Shown here in pieces: positions 25,800-38,102 of a stretch of DNA of 64,000 bases (its first letter is position 1; each line of letters begins with the position of its first letter). Source of the DNA: Capitulum mitella (lineage: Eukaryota > Arthropoda > Thecostraca > Pollicipedomorpha > Pollicipedidae). The translations under genes were made by a program, and so were the position numbers. The notes beneath the pieces were generated by a model, which worked only from the letters and a program-made list of their open reading frames with translations, was not told where the DNA came from and searched no databases. The stretch covers positions 5,332,001 to 5,396,000 of the forward strand of contig CP099850.1 in assembly GCA_030062745.1 (NCBI GenBank), given 5' to 3'.

Positions 25800-28550
25800 A
25801 GGGCTATGCATCTGCTGTTATGATTGTTTTCCCTCAATGTAAATGCTTGGTCAAAATGTTATTGTTAACCTTGTACTGTTTTGGAAAAAAGCAGTGTTAT
25901 GTAGATATAGCTAACTGAACACAAAGGAATCACATTCTTTCGTGACAGTTATTTAAAATTCTACTTGAAATTGCATTTTAGTTCTGATAAGAAACCTTTA
26001 CTTGTATTATAACCATTGCATTGTGGTGCAGTTTATTGTCTTTGGTGATTGGATTCATGCCAGGGTGCAGCCAGGATTTTTTTAAGGGGAGCCCAGAGCT
26101 CAGTGTAAACTGAAGTCATATGAAAACCATCTGCCAGGAAGATGATATGCAATAGTTATGACAAAAATGCAGATGTAATGGGGGGGGGGGGCAGGCCTCC
26201 TGAGTTCTCTGTCTGCACATGTGGTTTCATGCTATTCCTCTTGTGCATTTGGTAAAGGCCAGAATCAGAATGGTTTTAAACACTTGGGTAGTATTCAGTC
26301 ATCTGTTGTCAAAGATTACTAAGTTTTACTAGGTTGCATGCAAGGATGGGAAAGTCATTGCTTTTTGGTATTGAAGGGCACCTGAAAATATGTGTTCCAA
26401 AAACACTGTATACTCCCAAAGTTTTGTCTTGTGCCTCCATGGAAAAGCTGCATTATAACCATGTTGATGAATTTCTAACTCTGCAAGCAAAAGACCCCAT
26501 CCCTTTTCAGTAAGAAGCAAGCATGTGGCCGTAGCTGTCTTAAACAAAAAAGGCCAGCTTAAACCAGCATTAATCTTTGCAAAAGTTTGTACTCTAAAAC
26601 AGAAATTATACTTAGATGTCAGAAACAAGAACCAAATTTCCAGTCCTGGTTGCATGCTGTAGCTGTAGTTGTAGTATGATGTGGGGACAATGAAGGCAAA
26701 ATGATTTTTCAGTTTTAACAGATGTTGACCCATTTATTTTTTGTTCATTTGCAGTGAATTCAAACCAAATCTAATCTAAAATGAATCAGTAACCTTCTCT
26801 TTGTTTCGGACATTTGGCAGGATTGTAAAATGTCATTAATCTTCGTACAGATGTGCATCTGATAAGAAGTCATAGTTTTGGATGCATTTAATATTGGGTG
26901 CCATACGGCCACTTAGTTTTGAGCCTGTACCCTGGCTCCATCTGGGAGGTGCCAAAAGGGCACCTCTTTCGAACTTCCAGTGTAATGCTTTCCAGACTAT
27001 TAAAGCCAGCCCAGCGAGGTTTTAACAACAGAGCTGTTCCTATGCCAGATCAGCTCATGGAGACATCATAAGTAAACCCTTGCTTGCATGTTTTGGCCAC
27101 TTCAGGAGGTGGCATGAACAGGATTTGTCCTTTGATATTTTCACGAATATAATGTATGGATTATTTGGACTTATGTAGGGTGTGGTTCTTGAGAGGATAT
27201 GCAGACATTTCACACCAGCATTAAGATCATGCTGAGTCACATGCACGATGACAGTTGGACATGATTTGCGTTGTAGGAGATAGAAACAGTCTCTGGGCTA
27301 TCATCTGGTTCGAATGTGATGATTATATCCTGAAATATTGGGTCCCCTTTTGACTCCCCCTGGTGATGTGGGACGCAAAACTGTGCCAAGTCGTTCTTGG
27401 CTAAGCCGCAGTAATTAACCACTGAATCGTTGTATTTAATTAAGTTCATTTGAACTGTTGAGTTTATAGGATATTGACTGTCAGCTCATGTGCAAAATAC
27501 TTTTTTTATGAAGTGACTTCATAACCACATTTCCACTAGTTTGCAATTCACAAATGTCTGCACTGGCATCTAGCAAACACTTCCTTTCCCATGTCTCCAC
27601 TAAAATATTAAGCTGCCGTCATGAGAACTGTAACACAATGAAAGGCCCCTTTTCTTTTTGTTGTCAAGAGAACTAAAATCAGGCGAGCAAGTCTAAAAGA
27701 AAGGAGCGTTTGTGAGAACAGGCAGGTGGGTGTTTGTAACAGCCCCGAACTGAAGACCTGTGGCAGAGCAGCCCCCTATCCAAAAAAAAAAAAAACTACT
27801 AAAGCAGCATCAGGACACAAAGCAACTCATGCAAACACAGAAATGGGTCCAGGAAATACAGAGGAGCCTGTACCCTTCATTTGCTAAATGCCCAGAGTAG
27901 AGGCAGGATCATTTTCTCCATTCACAAGGTGACAACGTGTTACTATGACATAGATTTGTAGAATGTTATGAAATAGAGCATTTGCATTACTTTCATCATC
28001 AATATCAATATCATTATCATATTAATCATCCCATTTGTAACTGTCTGACTTCCTCACATTAGGTGTGTGCGGCAGATTTCTGGTTAATCTCTAATTTATA
28101 AATTTTTACAATGGATGGTCTCTGTGAATCACAGGCAATAGAGAACTACAGATATCTGCCATGATGCCTTCTCAGAAAATACTGGGGAGGAAAGTTTTGC
28201 AATATTTTTAGAAGCTATAGGAAGCACTATTGTGTGCGGTTTTCCAAGTCTAAGATTAATATCTTTCAGATCATATAGAATCCACACAGCCAGAGTTGGC
28301 CAATTTGATGCATTAGTTCCCAGAACTTTAATTAAGGACCACGAAAAAAACAGTTATACTGCTTTTACATGACTAGCATTGCATTTAAAGAATACTCTAC
28401 TTTGCCGTGTTTTTCAACAGTAGGTTTGGTTGGCTTCGAAAGTATTGTTAATGACATTTCGAGGGGTATGTTTCAGAAAAATGATAACAACTGCAGTGAT
28501 TTAAAAGTTTCACTCAGTCATAATCTGTTGATATGACGCATCGGCGTATG
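25800..28550. other. CpG-depleted domain, right arm; no gene recognised
   Basis: AT-rich and CpG-poor. The open frame at 26329-26733 (minus, 134 residues) shows no motif. A homopolymer A run occurs near 27781. Could be introns of a methylated gene or an old methylated repeat. Confidence 0.45.
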
Positions 28551-30120
28551 TAGGATTTCGCAGTGGGAAAGGGGCACAGTTCAAAGTGGTCCACTGAAAA
28601 CCCATTGTAACGCGCCGCAGGGACACCAGACTGGTTTTTCGACCGCAGAAATTTGGCGCTCCGCAGGCGCGCGAGATCTCTTGCACGGCCTATCGCAACG
28701 TGGTATGTGCTCGGTGTGCTTTTGTACCTGCTTACCTCGAATTTTGAATCGTCGTTATTTGTTCACATACATATTAAGACACGTGAAATACCTGATAAAG
28801 GACACGTTCCCACCGTGCCCCCTTGAATACGTCATTGGTATGGCGCTATATGGATCTCCCGGACTCGTCCATTGACGTCCGCAACGTCGTGCGGCAGCTG
28901 AAAATGAGACACGGCTGAAAAGGAGACGGGAAGCTGTGGGATATCGTTTCGAAGCTCTGTAAGTCTAGAGTTTTGGCACATAAGCTGCGCAGAAAATGGA
29001 CTTCTTAGGCTGTCTGCTACAGTTGGCCTTTCTCAACCCAAAGCAGATGTTAAAGGTGGAGGGTTGTGTTTCACCCTCGCCAGTATAATAGGATGGTGCA
29101 AGGTTGCGGTTTTCACGAGTCGCCCTATAACGACTGTCATGATCTCTCGGAAATTTCGTGTAACTGGGCTTTGGGACCCCTTATGTACTCTGAAAATTTG
29201 ATGTCGGTAGTTAAAGAGTCAGGGACTCTGAATCCATGTCTTTATGGACTACGGTCCGCTATCGCATACTAAATGGTCCAAGCATTTGAGGATACGTGGT
29301 GTTATTCAGTCTTACTTATGGATGCCACTGGTGATGTCAGTGACCTCCGCACCCAGACCCTTGCTTGGATCAAGGTCATCCGGGGTAAAATCGCGAATTG
29401 AGGCCACTAACCTTTGATGGGCCGTTGTTAACCTAGGAGGGACTAGAAATGATTCGGAAGCGCTGCGTTGCGCGGTAACATTAGTTTCAGTCCGTCAGCA
29501 GTCATTCAGGGGTCACAAAAAGCATCCCTTTGAGTGCACCTTATAGGGTCCTTTGGAACCAGAGCGTGTCATGTTTTCCCCGACGTGGAAATTATCTTTG
29601 CTTGAAAATAATCAGTTGGAGTTTTTGGTGGACTGAGCGGAGATTGCCACCCATTGATTTGTTCATTCACGGATTTTGACTAAAATTTAAGAAAACACAC
29701 GAATTTCACGTTTTAGAACCCATGCTACAAGTTTTGAGAGATTTTGATGTCACATGTACACAGAAGATCTCCAGAATGACTCAGGAAGCATTTTTTCTTC
29801 GCCAGGCTTTGTATTGGCCACTTGACCCATAAATATGTTAGCTGCACTTCCGCCAATGTATTGGCCAGTTGTTGTAAATTTGATCCGAATGCTTTGCTAG
29901 AGTGCTCTAGAATCGTGGTCCGGTGTAAGCAGTGCATGGTGCACGAGTTCTTATCCCGACATCTTATCGCGCAATTTCAGGTCAGTGTCATAATTTTAAG
30001 GCGAAGGTTTAACGTGCCGAGATGAACGTCACGGTCTCGCGGAAGCCATTGCCCCTTTAAAGGTCAGTTGCCAAGTGACCTGCGGGAGAAATAATGAGTG
30101 TCAAGGCGTCCCGAACCCAC
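28551..30120. other. Intergenic, CpG-normal, no gene seen
   Basis: Composition returns to normal from 28550. Around 28940-28990 there is a block (ATCGTTT...AGAGTTTTG..ACATAA) that weakly matches 52585-52640, suggesting an old interspersed repeat. Confidence 0.35.
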
Positions 30121-30846
30121 TTTGTTAGCATAGGTGGGCACTGGTCCGTTACTCCGTTACTCCGTTACTAACGAAGTTACTTTTTTGAGTAACGGAGTAA
30201 CGGACCCGTTACTTTTATTTTACTGTAACGGACTGAGTAACGGAAGTTACTTTTGTGGTCCGTTACTCCGTTACTTTTTGGTCCGTTACTCCGTTACTCC
30301 GTTACTCCGTTACTTTTTAAACTCCTTACAGACACCGCCCGGCTTTATTTGCATCGGCACTCGCCATTGGCTACTTGAATAGCCAACACCCAATAGCGTG
30401 CGGCGATACAAGCGCGGCTGGGCGCGCACTCAGCTGACAATCGCGGAGTCGACTTGTTGACAATATTCGTCGCTGATAAACGTTGACGGCAAGCTGGCGG
30501 CAATGGTTAAGTATAAAGGCCAGCTGACTTTGGTCTCTTTTGGGACAAAAGTATTGAATTATGCGTAAGTTTGATATGACTTAAAATTATAAATTAACCA
30601 GTCGTCATTTTTCAGGCTAAAAGATATCAAAGTTATTATCATTTATACTGGAACAGCCAGCTGACGGCAGTTTTCAATGTTGTCTCAAGTTAGTCACGGA
30701 TTGCTTACCACCGCCACACGGTTCCCCGCCAAGGCTGTTGAGCACATGATTACTGCCGCCATGGCCATGGATCTGTGATGTCCATGGGGCGATGGAGTGG
30801 TGATTGATTCTTGACTGGCCTGAAATTTGAACTACCTGACACTAAA

Positions 30847-31121
30847 ATGTCCCATCAAGGCGTCTTTACGCCGCCACTGGAGGTCGAAAACCTTGACTCC
30901 GAGTCCGACGGTGCCTCAGCTTCGGAGGCAGAGGACGAGCCCGGTTTGGGTCACCCATGGCCACATCTAGAAACGTACTTTGAGTTTAAGGAGGAGGGGA
31001 AAAACGTCATTTTTACGTATGTCCTGTGCCGACCGAAAGAGGTTATAATCAAGGGTCACAAGAGTAGCCTTTCAAACCTAAAGGCACATATCAAGAGGAA
31101 GCATTATTTACGGTATTTCCA
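30847..31121 (+). pseudogene. hAT transposase N-terminal exon with BED-type zinc finger
   Basis: Starts at ATG 30847 (MSHQGVFTPPLEVEN), followed by an acidic stretch and a BED-finger-like region ending GHKSSLSNLKAHIKRKH. The expected first cysteine of the C-x2-C pair appears to be tyrosine (FTYVLC), which would weaken zinc binding. A donor-like TTCCAG|GTGAGA follows at 31121/31122. The rest of the transposase is not found. Confidence 0.6.
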
Positions 31122-31239
31122 GGTGAGAACAATGTGCACAATAAGTTGTCAGTAGTGAAGCATAATTATGAAGCTTGTCGACTATTGCTTGGACTATTTG
31201 CCTTAACCATATTCTCTGCAGGCAGTGAGATTCACATTA

Positions 31240-32618
31240 CCCTGGTTGGGGGGGGGGGCAGATCTGCGGTAATCTACCTTTCGGCCGACGCTTACGCGTA
31301 ATTTTTGGAGACGCGGAAGTGGCAACACAAGTTGTGTGAACAATTTAGCCCATTCAGGTATTTTTCTAAGCACTGGCCCCTACTGGATGTGTAAACTGAC
31401 TTGGTTAGGTAACTCTTGAATTTTGATTCAGTTGACACATGTTTGCCTTCAGCCAATACGAGCTAACCAAACCAAAAAACAGGCAAATTGAACCTAACCA
31501 AAGATTAGTTTTACATGTCCATCTAGGGCAATCCCTGCAACCATACAGTAGGTTTTAGGTTAGGTTAGGTTAAATCATTTGTAACTTGGAGGACAGGCTA
31601 CATTGTCCATGCGATTCGAGTTACCACTCCTGCGTTCCCGAAAAAAATATCAATTGGCCGAAACACCTTTCGGCTGACACATTATTTTTTGTAGACGCAG
31701 AAGTGAGGACCCAAACTCAAACATGATATGAGCCGTTGCCACTTTTGCACCTTCGAAAAATATGCATTGGCCGAAAGGTGAAGATTACCAATTCTGCCCC
31801 CTCCCCTCCCCGCCCTTCCAGAGATCTCGAGATGCATTCGTCCAGTGTTGATGGGATGAATGCCATTTAATATGTTTCAACGAGATCTCCAATTCCGGAC
31901 CCCAAAAACTCAAAAATTTGCGAAAATAGGGCGTGGGGGCAAACAAACTCCAAAGTTTGGGGATTTTTGAAAGGTCACTGCGGCCGTGTTTACCAACCAA
32001 TTTTCATGGGAATAACACGGTTCAGCTTGGAATGTCCAAGTCTTTTATATACCGAAAGCTGAAATTTAAAATAGAAAACCATAGGCAGTTTCAGGGAGGG
32101 CAAGAAGGGTGATTTTTGAAATAAGAAATTTTCTTTGTTTTTGTTAGTTTTGGGTGATATAAACATCAGATGTACAACTAGCAAGCCAGTTTAAGTTTAT
32201 ATGTAGCGCAGAGGTGGATCCAGGTAAACAAAATTGGGAGGACACCATAAGCACGATAGTGTGCTCCCCCATTTTTTCAGTACCTGGGTGTGCGTTCGCC
32301 TGAAAATGTGTGTGCATACGCATTGTTTAGGATGTGTATGACTATATAAATGAGTCAGTGATCTTTATTTCTACTCAGAATGTCACGATAGTGAACCGCA
32401 CAACTTTGCAGCTTCACGCACAGCACATTACCGCCGAAAACGGGGGCTTGGAACCGCCTCTGCGGGACCGATTTTTTTTTTAAATGTTGACAAAACACGT
32501 GTGTATCAATTCCATGAAATGCCAGAAAATCTTGTGGCGCTGCGGCAAACAGTGTGGGAGCGACAAGCAAAAAGACACGGGTAGCAGAATCTGCCCCCCC
32601 CCCCCACAGGGAATAGGG
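31240..32618. mobile_element. Probable TTAA-type element nested in the hAT element
   Basis: The right end CAGGGAATAGGG followed by TTAA (32619-32622) and a C-run matches the family at 3132. The left end is probably at 31237, where TTAC replaces TTAA before CCTGG, a G-run and GCAGATCTGC, mirroring the right end. An internal inverted repeat (31247-31290 against 31755-31805, CACCTTTCGGCC-type) suggests a compound or second small element. Confidence 0.45.
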
Positions 32619-32637
32619 TTAAATAAAGTCTTTTTAA

Positions 32638-32840
32638 CCCGTCTCCGGCCGGGCTCAGAATGCCCTTTGCCCGGCCGGAGGGGGAGCGCGGATTTCCGTA
32701 CCTCCCAGGATCTCGGCTCCCATATATCGCACGGAAAAAAGGAAAACACCGGCGGAAAGGTTTTGTCAAACCGAGACGAAAACATTCAAGAGTTTTGACC
32801 TCAGGTCAATTTTGAGGCGACCAGACGTCATGAAAGGTCA
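32638..32840 (+). mobile_element. Left end of another TTAA-type element, truncated
   Basis: TTAA (32634-32637) is followed by CCCGTCTCCGGCC and a hairpin of CCGGCCGGGC with GCCCGGCCGG. The internal part has CCTCAGGTCA words like the element at 35293. No matching right end was seen before the hAT terminus. Confidence 0.4.
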
Positions 32841-33823
32841 AAACACGTCCTTGGAATTAGGTAAATAGACACAGTACCTTGTCCCTGAAAAGCTGAACTT
32901 AAGCGACATATACTGAACCGTAAGACAATAGCGAGTTCATTGATATCAATGTTGGCCTTTCACAGGGGTCATGTCAGGTAACGTCATCGTTCCAAAATGT
33001 TCCACTTGTGAACGGCTAACATCCTCCGTTGCATCTTACTTATGACCATGTTTTTATAGCTAATTTGTGTTTTCAAGGGTGCTGAAGAGGTACTAAAGCA
33101 CCTTTCTTTAGTCTTTTATTTCACAATAATAAAATCCATATCAGTCATGTTTGTTTGAGTCCTTCGTCGTTTGGTATTAAAAAACCGTCAGGGTTATCAG
33201 GAATCTTACCTCCACGCGCGCGCTCGTACACAAACTAATACACACACATAATTTCAAAACAAAACAAGAAGTTCGCGAGACCGAAACGAGCTCTGAACGG
33301 AGACCATTAAGTTCAGGGCGGATACTTCGAGAGGCATTGTTGATCAAACCCAGTCGATAGATGTCCGCTGTTTGTCGCATTTTGCATGCGTCCGCTCCAG
33401 CGCCGGTTGTTCCCGCTCCGTCGGCGCCGCGGGCAATGAACAGGAATTCGTTGGTTTGAACATTGTGGCTAACACAGTGGTAGAATACCCGCCGCGGCTG
33501 TTGTCCCGGCGCCGCCGACTCTACAACGGCTGGTGAGGGCAGTGGGCAGCTGGCAGTGTTTTGGGTAAGCGTTTTTTGTTTCTTCCCTTTGTATATGGAA
33601 TGCGTTTTACAACCACAAAGCAGCATAAAAGACTTAAAAGCCGCGTTCGCTTGGTTTTCACTGCATTTAAAAAAAGTAACGGAATAACGGAGTAACGGTA
33701 ACTTCCGTTACTTTTTAAGGCAGAGTAACGGAGTAACGAATAACGGACTGGCTTTTTTGAGTAACGGAGTAACGAGTAACGAAGTTACATTTTTGAGTAA
33801 CGATGCCCACCTATGTTTGTTAG

Positions 33824-35288
33824 GGTGGGGATCAGTGACGGACGCTCTCCCAATTTGGCCACCGACTGGCCAGCGGTTTCGCAGACGGTTAGTGGTCCAG
33901 TGGTCCAGGTTAGTGGTCCGTCGCACCAGTATCACGTTGTAAGTCAAGCAACCAAGTCACTTACATCAGAAAGAATAGCGAAGGTTTTTGGTTCGTGTTC
34001 CTCATCCACCTCCACCTTCATGTGACGCCATTTTTGAATTTGTCCCAAGCTTGTTGCGGACCCAAACTATAAGGTAACATATTATGTAGAAAATGACTTC
34101 GGGGACAAAAGTAGTGGTGTATTTGTGATATGGACAACGACCATGTTACAGTGCGCTCTTATTATCTGATAAAATCTTATTATTTGATGGTATCGTTACC
34201 TGAATTTATTGTGTAATTATATGGGATCTCTTGTTATCTGATTTATGTCTTGAGACATCGGATAAGTGATACATGTATACAAAAATGTATTTAAAAGCGG
34301 ATCCCGCATTTGCCGAGCTCATACAGTGGGCCAGAAAGACGGGTTGCGGAATGTTTGCCAGTTTTACGTACACGTTATTGGTGTTTGACTTACCTGGTCA
34401 GCGAAATCGAGTCGAGCATCTCGGCAATCTTAAAAGAAATGCAGTGTAGGTGACTCGGCGGATCTAAGCCGGGGGGGGGGAGCGAGGGGTTTGACCAGGG
34501 ATGGAATCGGCCGGAGATTGGCAAACTCAACGGGTTTCGCTTCTCCTATTCCACTTGCATGTGATCTAGTGCGCTAAAAATATCGTATAAACTGCTACGC
34601 CTTTCCAAAATCCAAAACAGTAATTTTATCCAGACAAACCATTTAGGGGTGGCCACGGTGTGAAAGCCCCTCCCCCGGACCCCGTACCCGAGGCCTGAAT
34701 GGCCATTTCTGCCTGATGACATGGTGACGCTGTGGTGACGAGCGATTCGTCACCTGTCCGGAGCGGTATGTCTCACCATTCGGCCGGTACGACACTGACC
34801 CCATACATCTAGGTATCTACAATTATATATGCATATATATATATATATACATATATACATATATATATACAATACTACAAATACAATACAATACAATCTA
34901 CAAACATCTAGGTAGCAACACACGAGGAAAACTATTTGTAAAATGAGAAAACTGAGAAATCAGCTCCTGACCTTCACTGGGAGCTGCTCTGTACACCGCA
35001 CTGTAACATAGTTTACGCCATGGCTTTAAAGTTCCCGTGTCAGGAAGCCTTAAAATTTCGATGTTTTCTAAATTTTTCTAAATCGTAGAGATTTCCCCTC
35101 AAAAGCCTTTGGCTTGTGAAGACTGTTTGAGGCTACCAGATGTCTTTAGCTCTAGTTCCCATAGTCAGCATCGAATGGAACCAGGCAAAGACGTCTGAGA
35201 ACGCATTACCGCCTCAAGTACATCAACGTCGCAGTGCCGCTAGATGAATCATATCCATAATCTTAAACGATACTTCCTTTCTTTAATC
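33824..35288. other. Intergenic, no gene seen
   Basis: AT-rich with a TA/CATA microsatellite at 34826-34872, then ACAATAC repeats to about 34905. A G-run lies at 34471-34480. Confidence 0.4.
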
Positions 35289-35480
35289 TTAACCCGTCCC
35301 CGACTGGGGGGGGGGGCAGTTGACTGCCCCCTGAGGTTTTTCTGGGATTGCGAGAGAATCAACAAACACAGAGTCACGAAACTTTGTGTATCTTTTGCTC
35401 CATTAATTTTACATCTCGTGTCAAAATTTTGACCTCAGGTTAGGTCTGGTGCCTGACCTAAGTCAGGTCAAACGGACGTA

Positions 35481-37066
35481 CAGTACTGGACAAATTATTA
35501 GCAATTTTTGTACATGACGTCAATTTTCATTAAAATTATTTCATATAATTCGTAACTGACAAGATATTCACCATAACTGAATTGTCAATAATCCAACAGT
35601 TTATTTAGTCCTTGGTAGTACCACCTCTGGCCAGGCGCAGCGCCTCAACTCGACGTGGCATGCCTCGAATGAGGGTCTTACATAAACCTTAAATTTTTCT
35701 GAGTGGAACCACACATGAATCAGTCTTTCTATCAGTTTTGTCTTGGTCGTTATTGGTTCACTGTGGATCTCATCTTTTAGAATGTCCCACAGACTTTCAG
35801 TTGGGTTCATATCTGGGGAATTTCCGTGCCATGGCAACACAGAAATCTTGTTTTTCTCTAGCCATGCATAAACAGACTTGGCAGTGTGGCATGGGGCAGA
35901 GTCCTGTTGGTATATGCATGGTTCATCTCCATACCATTCCTGGATTTGTGGCTTCAAACGAGAGTCCATCATTTGCACATACTTCTGGGCATTCATGGTA
36001 CCTTCTACGATATGGAGTCGACTGGTACCATGAACAGAAATGGCACCCCATACCATAATTTTCTGACCGAACTTCACAGCCTTTTGCAAACATTCGGGAA
36101 GAAATTCCTCTCCTGGCCTTCTTCTGACTGTTTGTACTCTGTCATCCAGAACCTCAAAGGTGGACTCATCACTGAAGATAACCTGAAAAGAAAAGTAAAT
36201 GTTTAAAATAAAAGATTGCTACTTGACATAGGATGAATGAATATACTTCGTAACAAATTTGAATTAGGCCTTTCAATGGACTGGAAAGACAGAAGTACAT
36301 GTAATGTAATGTAATACGTGTAAATACATGTAAAACGTAAAACATGACAGTGTTCTCTTTCCACTTAAGAAACATTATAAGGCAAAACAGACATACCTGA
36401 GCCCAGTCTGCTTCTGTCCAGTCTTCGTGTTGAATGGCCCAACCATACCTAGCCTTCTTCATTCGTTCAGTTAGTCGCGGCTTCTTTCTCGGGCGGTATG
36501 CCTTCAGCCCAGCAGCACAGAGCCTTCGATTTACAGTGCGACGGTGAACAGAGAAACCTTCACCAGCCAACTGTGTGGAAATCTTCTTGCAGGAGCCTTT
36601 CCTGTCAGACAGGGCCATGTTTACAATGCGCCTGTCCAGCCTTGGAGTTGTTATTCTCTTTCGACCACATTTACCCTTTCTTTTGGCATCAATATCCTCC
36701 CCACTATCAATTTTTTTCTTAAGACGGCTGACTACAGTTGTAGAAACATCCAATTTCTTCGCTATTTCAGCCTGTTTAAGAGCACCGGTTTCCAGTAAAA
36801 CACGTATTTGGCCTTTCTTTCTGGGACTCAAATCACTGACACGTCCCATTTTCCACGATTTTGCCTCCGATTCACCAAAAACGTCGATTTTTTACAATTT
36901 TTTGACGAGCAAAGATGTTTTATGGAAAGAAAAGTAAACGAAAGTGAATCTGGAATGGATCCCAGTTAAATTGGTCCTCCGAAGTCCAGTTCTATGACTC
37001 AGATTTCGCAAAAAATGGCGAAAATTAACATATGATCAGAAATTGCTAATAATTTGTCCAGTACTG
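35481..37066 (-). mobile_element. Tc1 element, 1,586 bp, with TA target duplication
   Basis: Perfect 26-27 bp terminal inverted repeats begin CAGTACTGGACAAATTATTA and are flanked by TA (35479-35480 and 37067-37068). Encodes a DD34E transposase on the minus strand. The intact ends and nearly intact gene indicate a young insertion, younger than its TTAA-type host. Confidence 0.95.
35601..36849 (-). CDS. Tc1-type DD34E transposase, two exons, frameshifted C-terminus
   Basis: Exon 1 is 36849-36397 and exon 2 is 36182-35601, giving 344 residues. The N-terminus has two helix-turn-helix regions (QAEIAKKLDVSTTVVSRLKKK, then HRRTVNRRLCAAGLKAYRPRK) with a GRKR hook between them. Catalytic triad: D in IFSDES, D in YQQDSAPCHT, E in NPTESLW; exactly 34 residues separate the last two. 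The proposed 214-bp intron has donor CAG|GTATGT and acceptor TTTTCAG|GTT, and splicing restores AQVIFSDES in frame. After KFKVYV the expected TLIRGMPRRVEALRL tail lies in another frame, so a small indel near 35688 altered the last residues. Cuts and rejoins DNA in the nucleus. Confidence 0.85.
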
Positions 37067-38102
37067 TATGTCCAAAAAAGTTGAGCGCCCTCTAACTTTT
37101 GCGCAAAACAAGATATCTCAATAATACTTTTAGGGATTAGCGATCGTGATAGATGCAACAAATCTGCTATCTCAGATTTTTCGGAATTTTCCGGGTCATT
37201 GACCTAAGGTCAAGCCTATTTTTTAACACATGTCGCCTTTTTTTCGCAAATTGACGGAATATTTCGTAATATTTTTAGTGTGGAGTGAAGCAGACATGTA
37301 GTTACCGTCATTGGGCAAAGTATCAACGACTTCCAGCCATTGACCTGAGGTCAGGTCACGAATAACTGTAGTGAGCCAAAATGTACCACCGTCAAAATCG
37401 ACGATGAATTACTCAGAATGGGTAGAAAATAGTAGAATTAGCTTGCACAGACGTAAGTAATACCAGGAACCTCAAAAAGTTTGAAAAAGTAGCATATTTT
37501 GGGAATAAACAGGCTCTCGCGAATAAAGCTCCGCCAATTTTGTAGACTGGTAACTAATCAATTTTTCCAAAATTTAAGCATGCGAAACCATCACAAGAAC
37601 CACAAAGATCAATAAGATATGCATAGATCGTCTTTTTTTCTCAAAAATAAAGGAACGCTAAAATTAGTTCCCGTCAGTTTGGTACCGCATACGGCAGCGT
37701 CGCACACCGACAGCTGGCGGGAGAATTGCCGTGTCTTTAACTCAACGTTTCGGCGTATATATTGAACAGATCTGGGAAATTAGACGTGTGTCGGCATCCG
37801 CGGACCTTTACTTGTGCGCTGGTGCCTTTACGTATGCGTTATTAGTCACAGCCTTGAGATTGAGGCCATTTCTCGGTCTCATGCTGTCGGCTATGAGAAA
37901 ACATATATAGGGCGTAAATTGGCTTACATATTATCTAAAACTAAAAATGAATTAGTTTCTAGCTCTACTCGTCACAAACTTTCCACCGGTGTGCTTATTT
38001 TTATCGTGCGACCAACCGCTCGTGAGTTAGAGGGGCGGGCAGTCAACTGCCCCCCCCCCGTCGCCCATGTTCGAGACGAATCGACGGTCGTGCGCGGGTT
38101 AA

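Larger units (their letters stand above)
30129..33815 (+). mobile_element. hAT-type DNA transposon with perfect 8-bp target duplication
   Basis: Inverted ends CATAGGTGGGCA and TGCCCACCTATG are flanked by identical TTTGTTAG (30121-30128 and 33816-33823). Both ends carry dense subterminal repeats of GTAACGGA (30144-30317; inverse at 33671-33800), as in hAT elements. Inside are a BED-finger exon and apparent TTAA-type insertions. No hAT catalytic or dimerisation region remains in frame, so the copy is defective. Confidence 0.9.
35293..38098 (+). mobile_element. TTAA-type (piggyBac-like) element hosting a nested Tc1
   Basis: TTAA lies at 35289-35292 and 38099-38102, with inner ends CCCGTCCCCGAC and GTGCGCGGG. 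Subterminal hairpins GGGGCAGTTGACTGCCCC and GGGCAGTCAACTGCCC occur at the two ends. Removing the 1,586-bp Tc1 and its TA duplication leaves about 1.2 kb, the size of the other copies. No transposase of its own. Confidence 0.75.

Noticed and set aside
30144-30317. Independent GTTACTCC satellite
   Set aside because: It is the subterminal array of the hAT element, with an inverted partner at 33671-33800.
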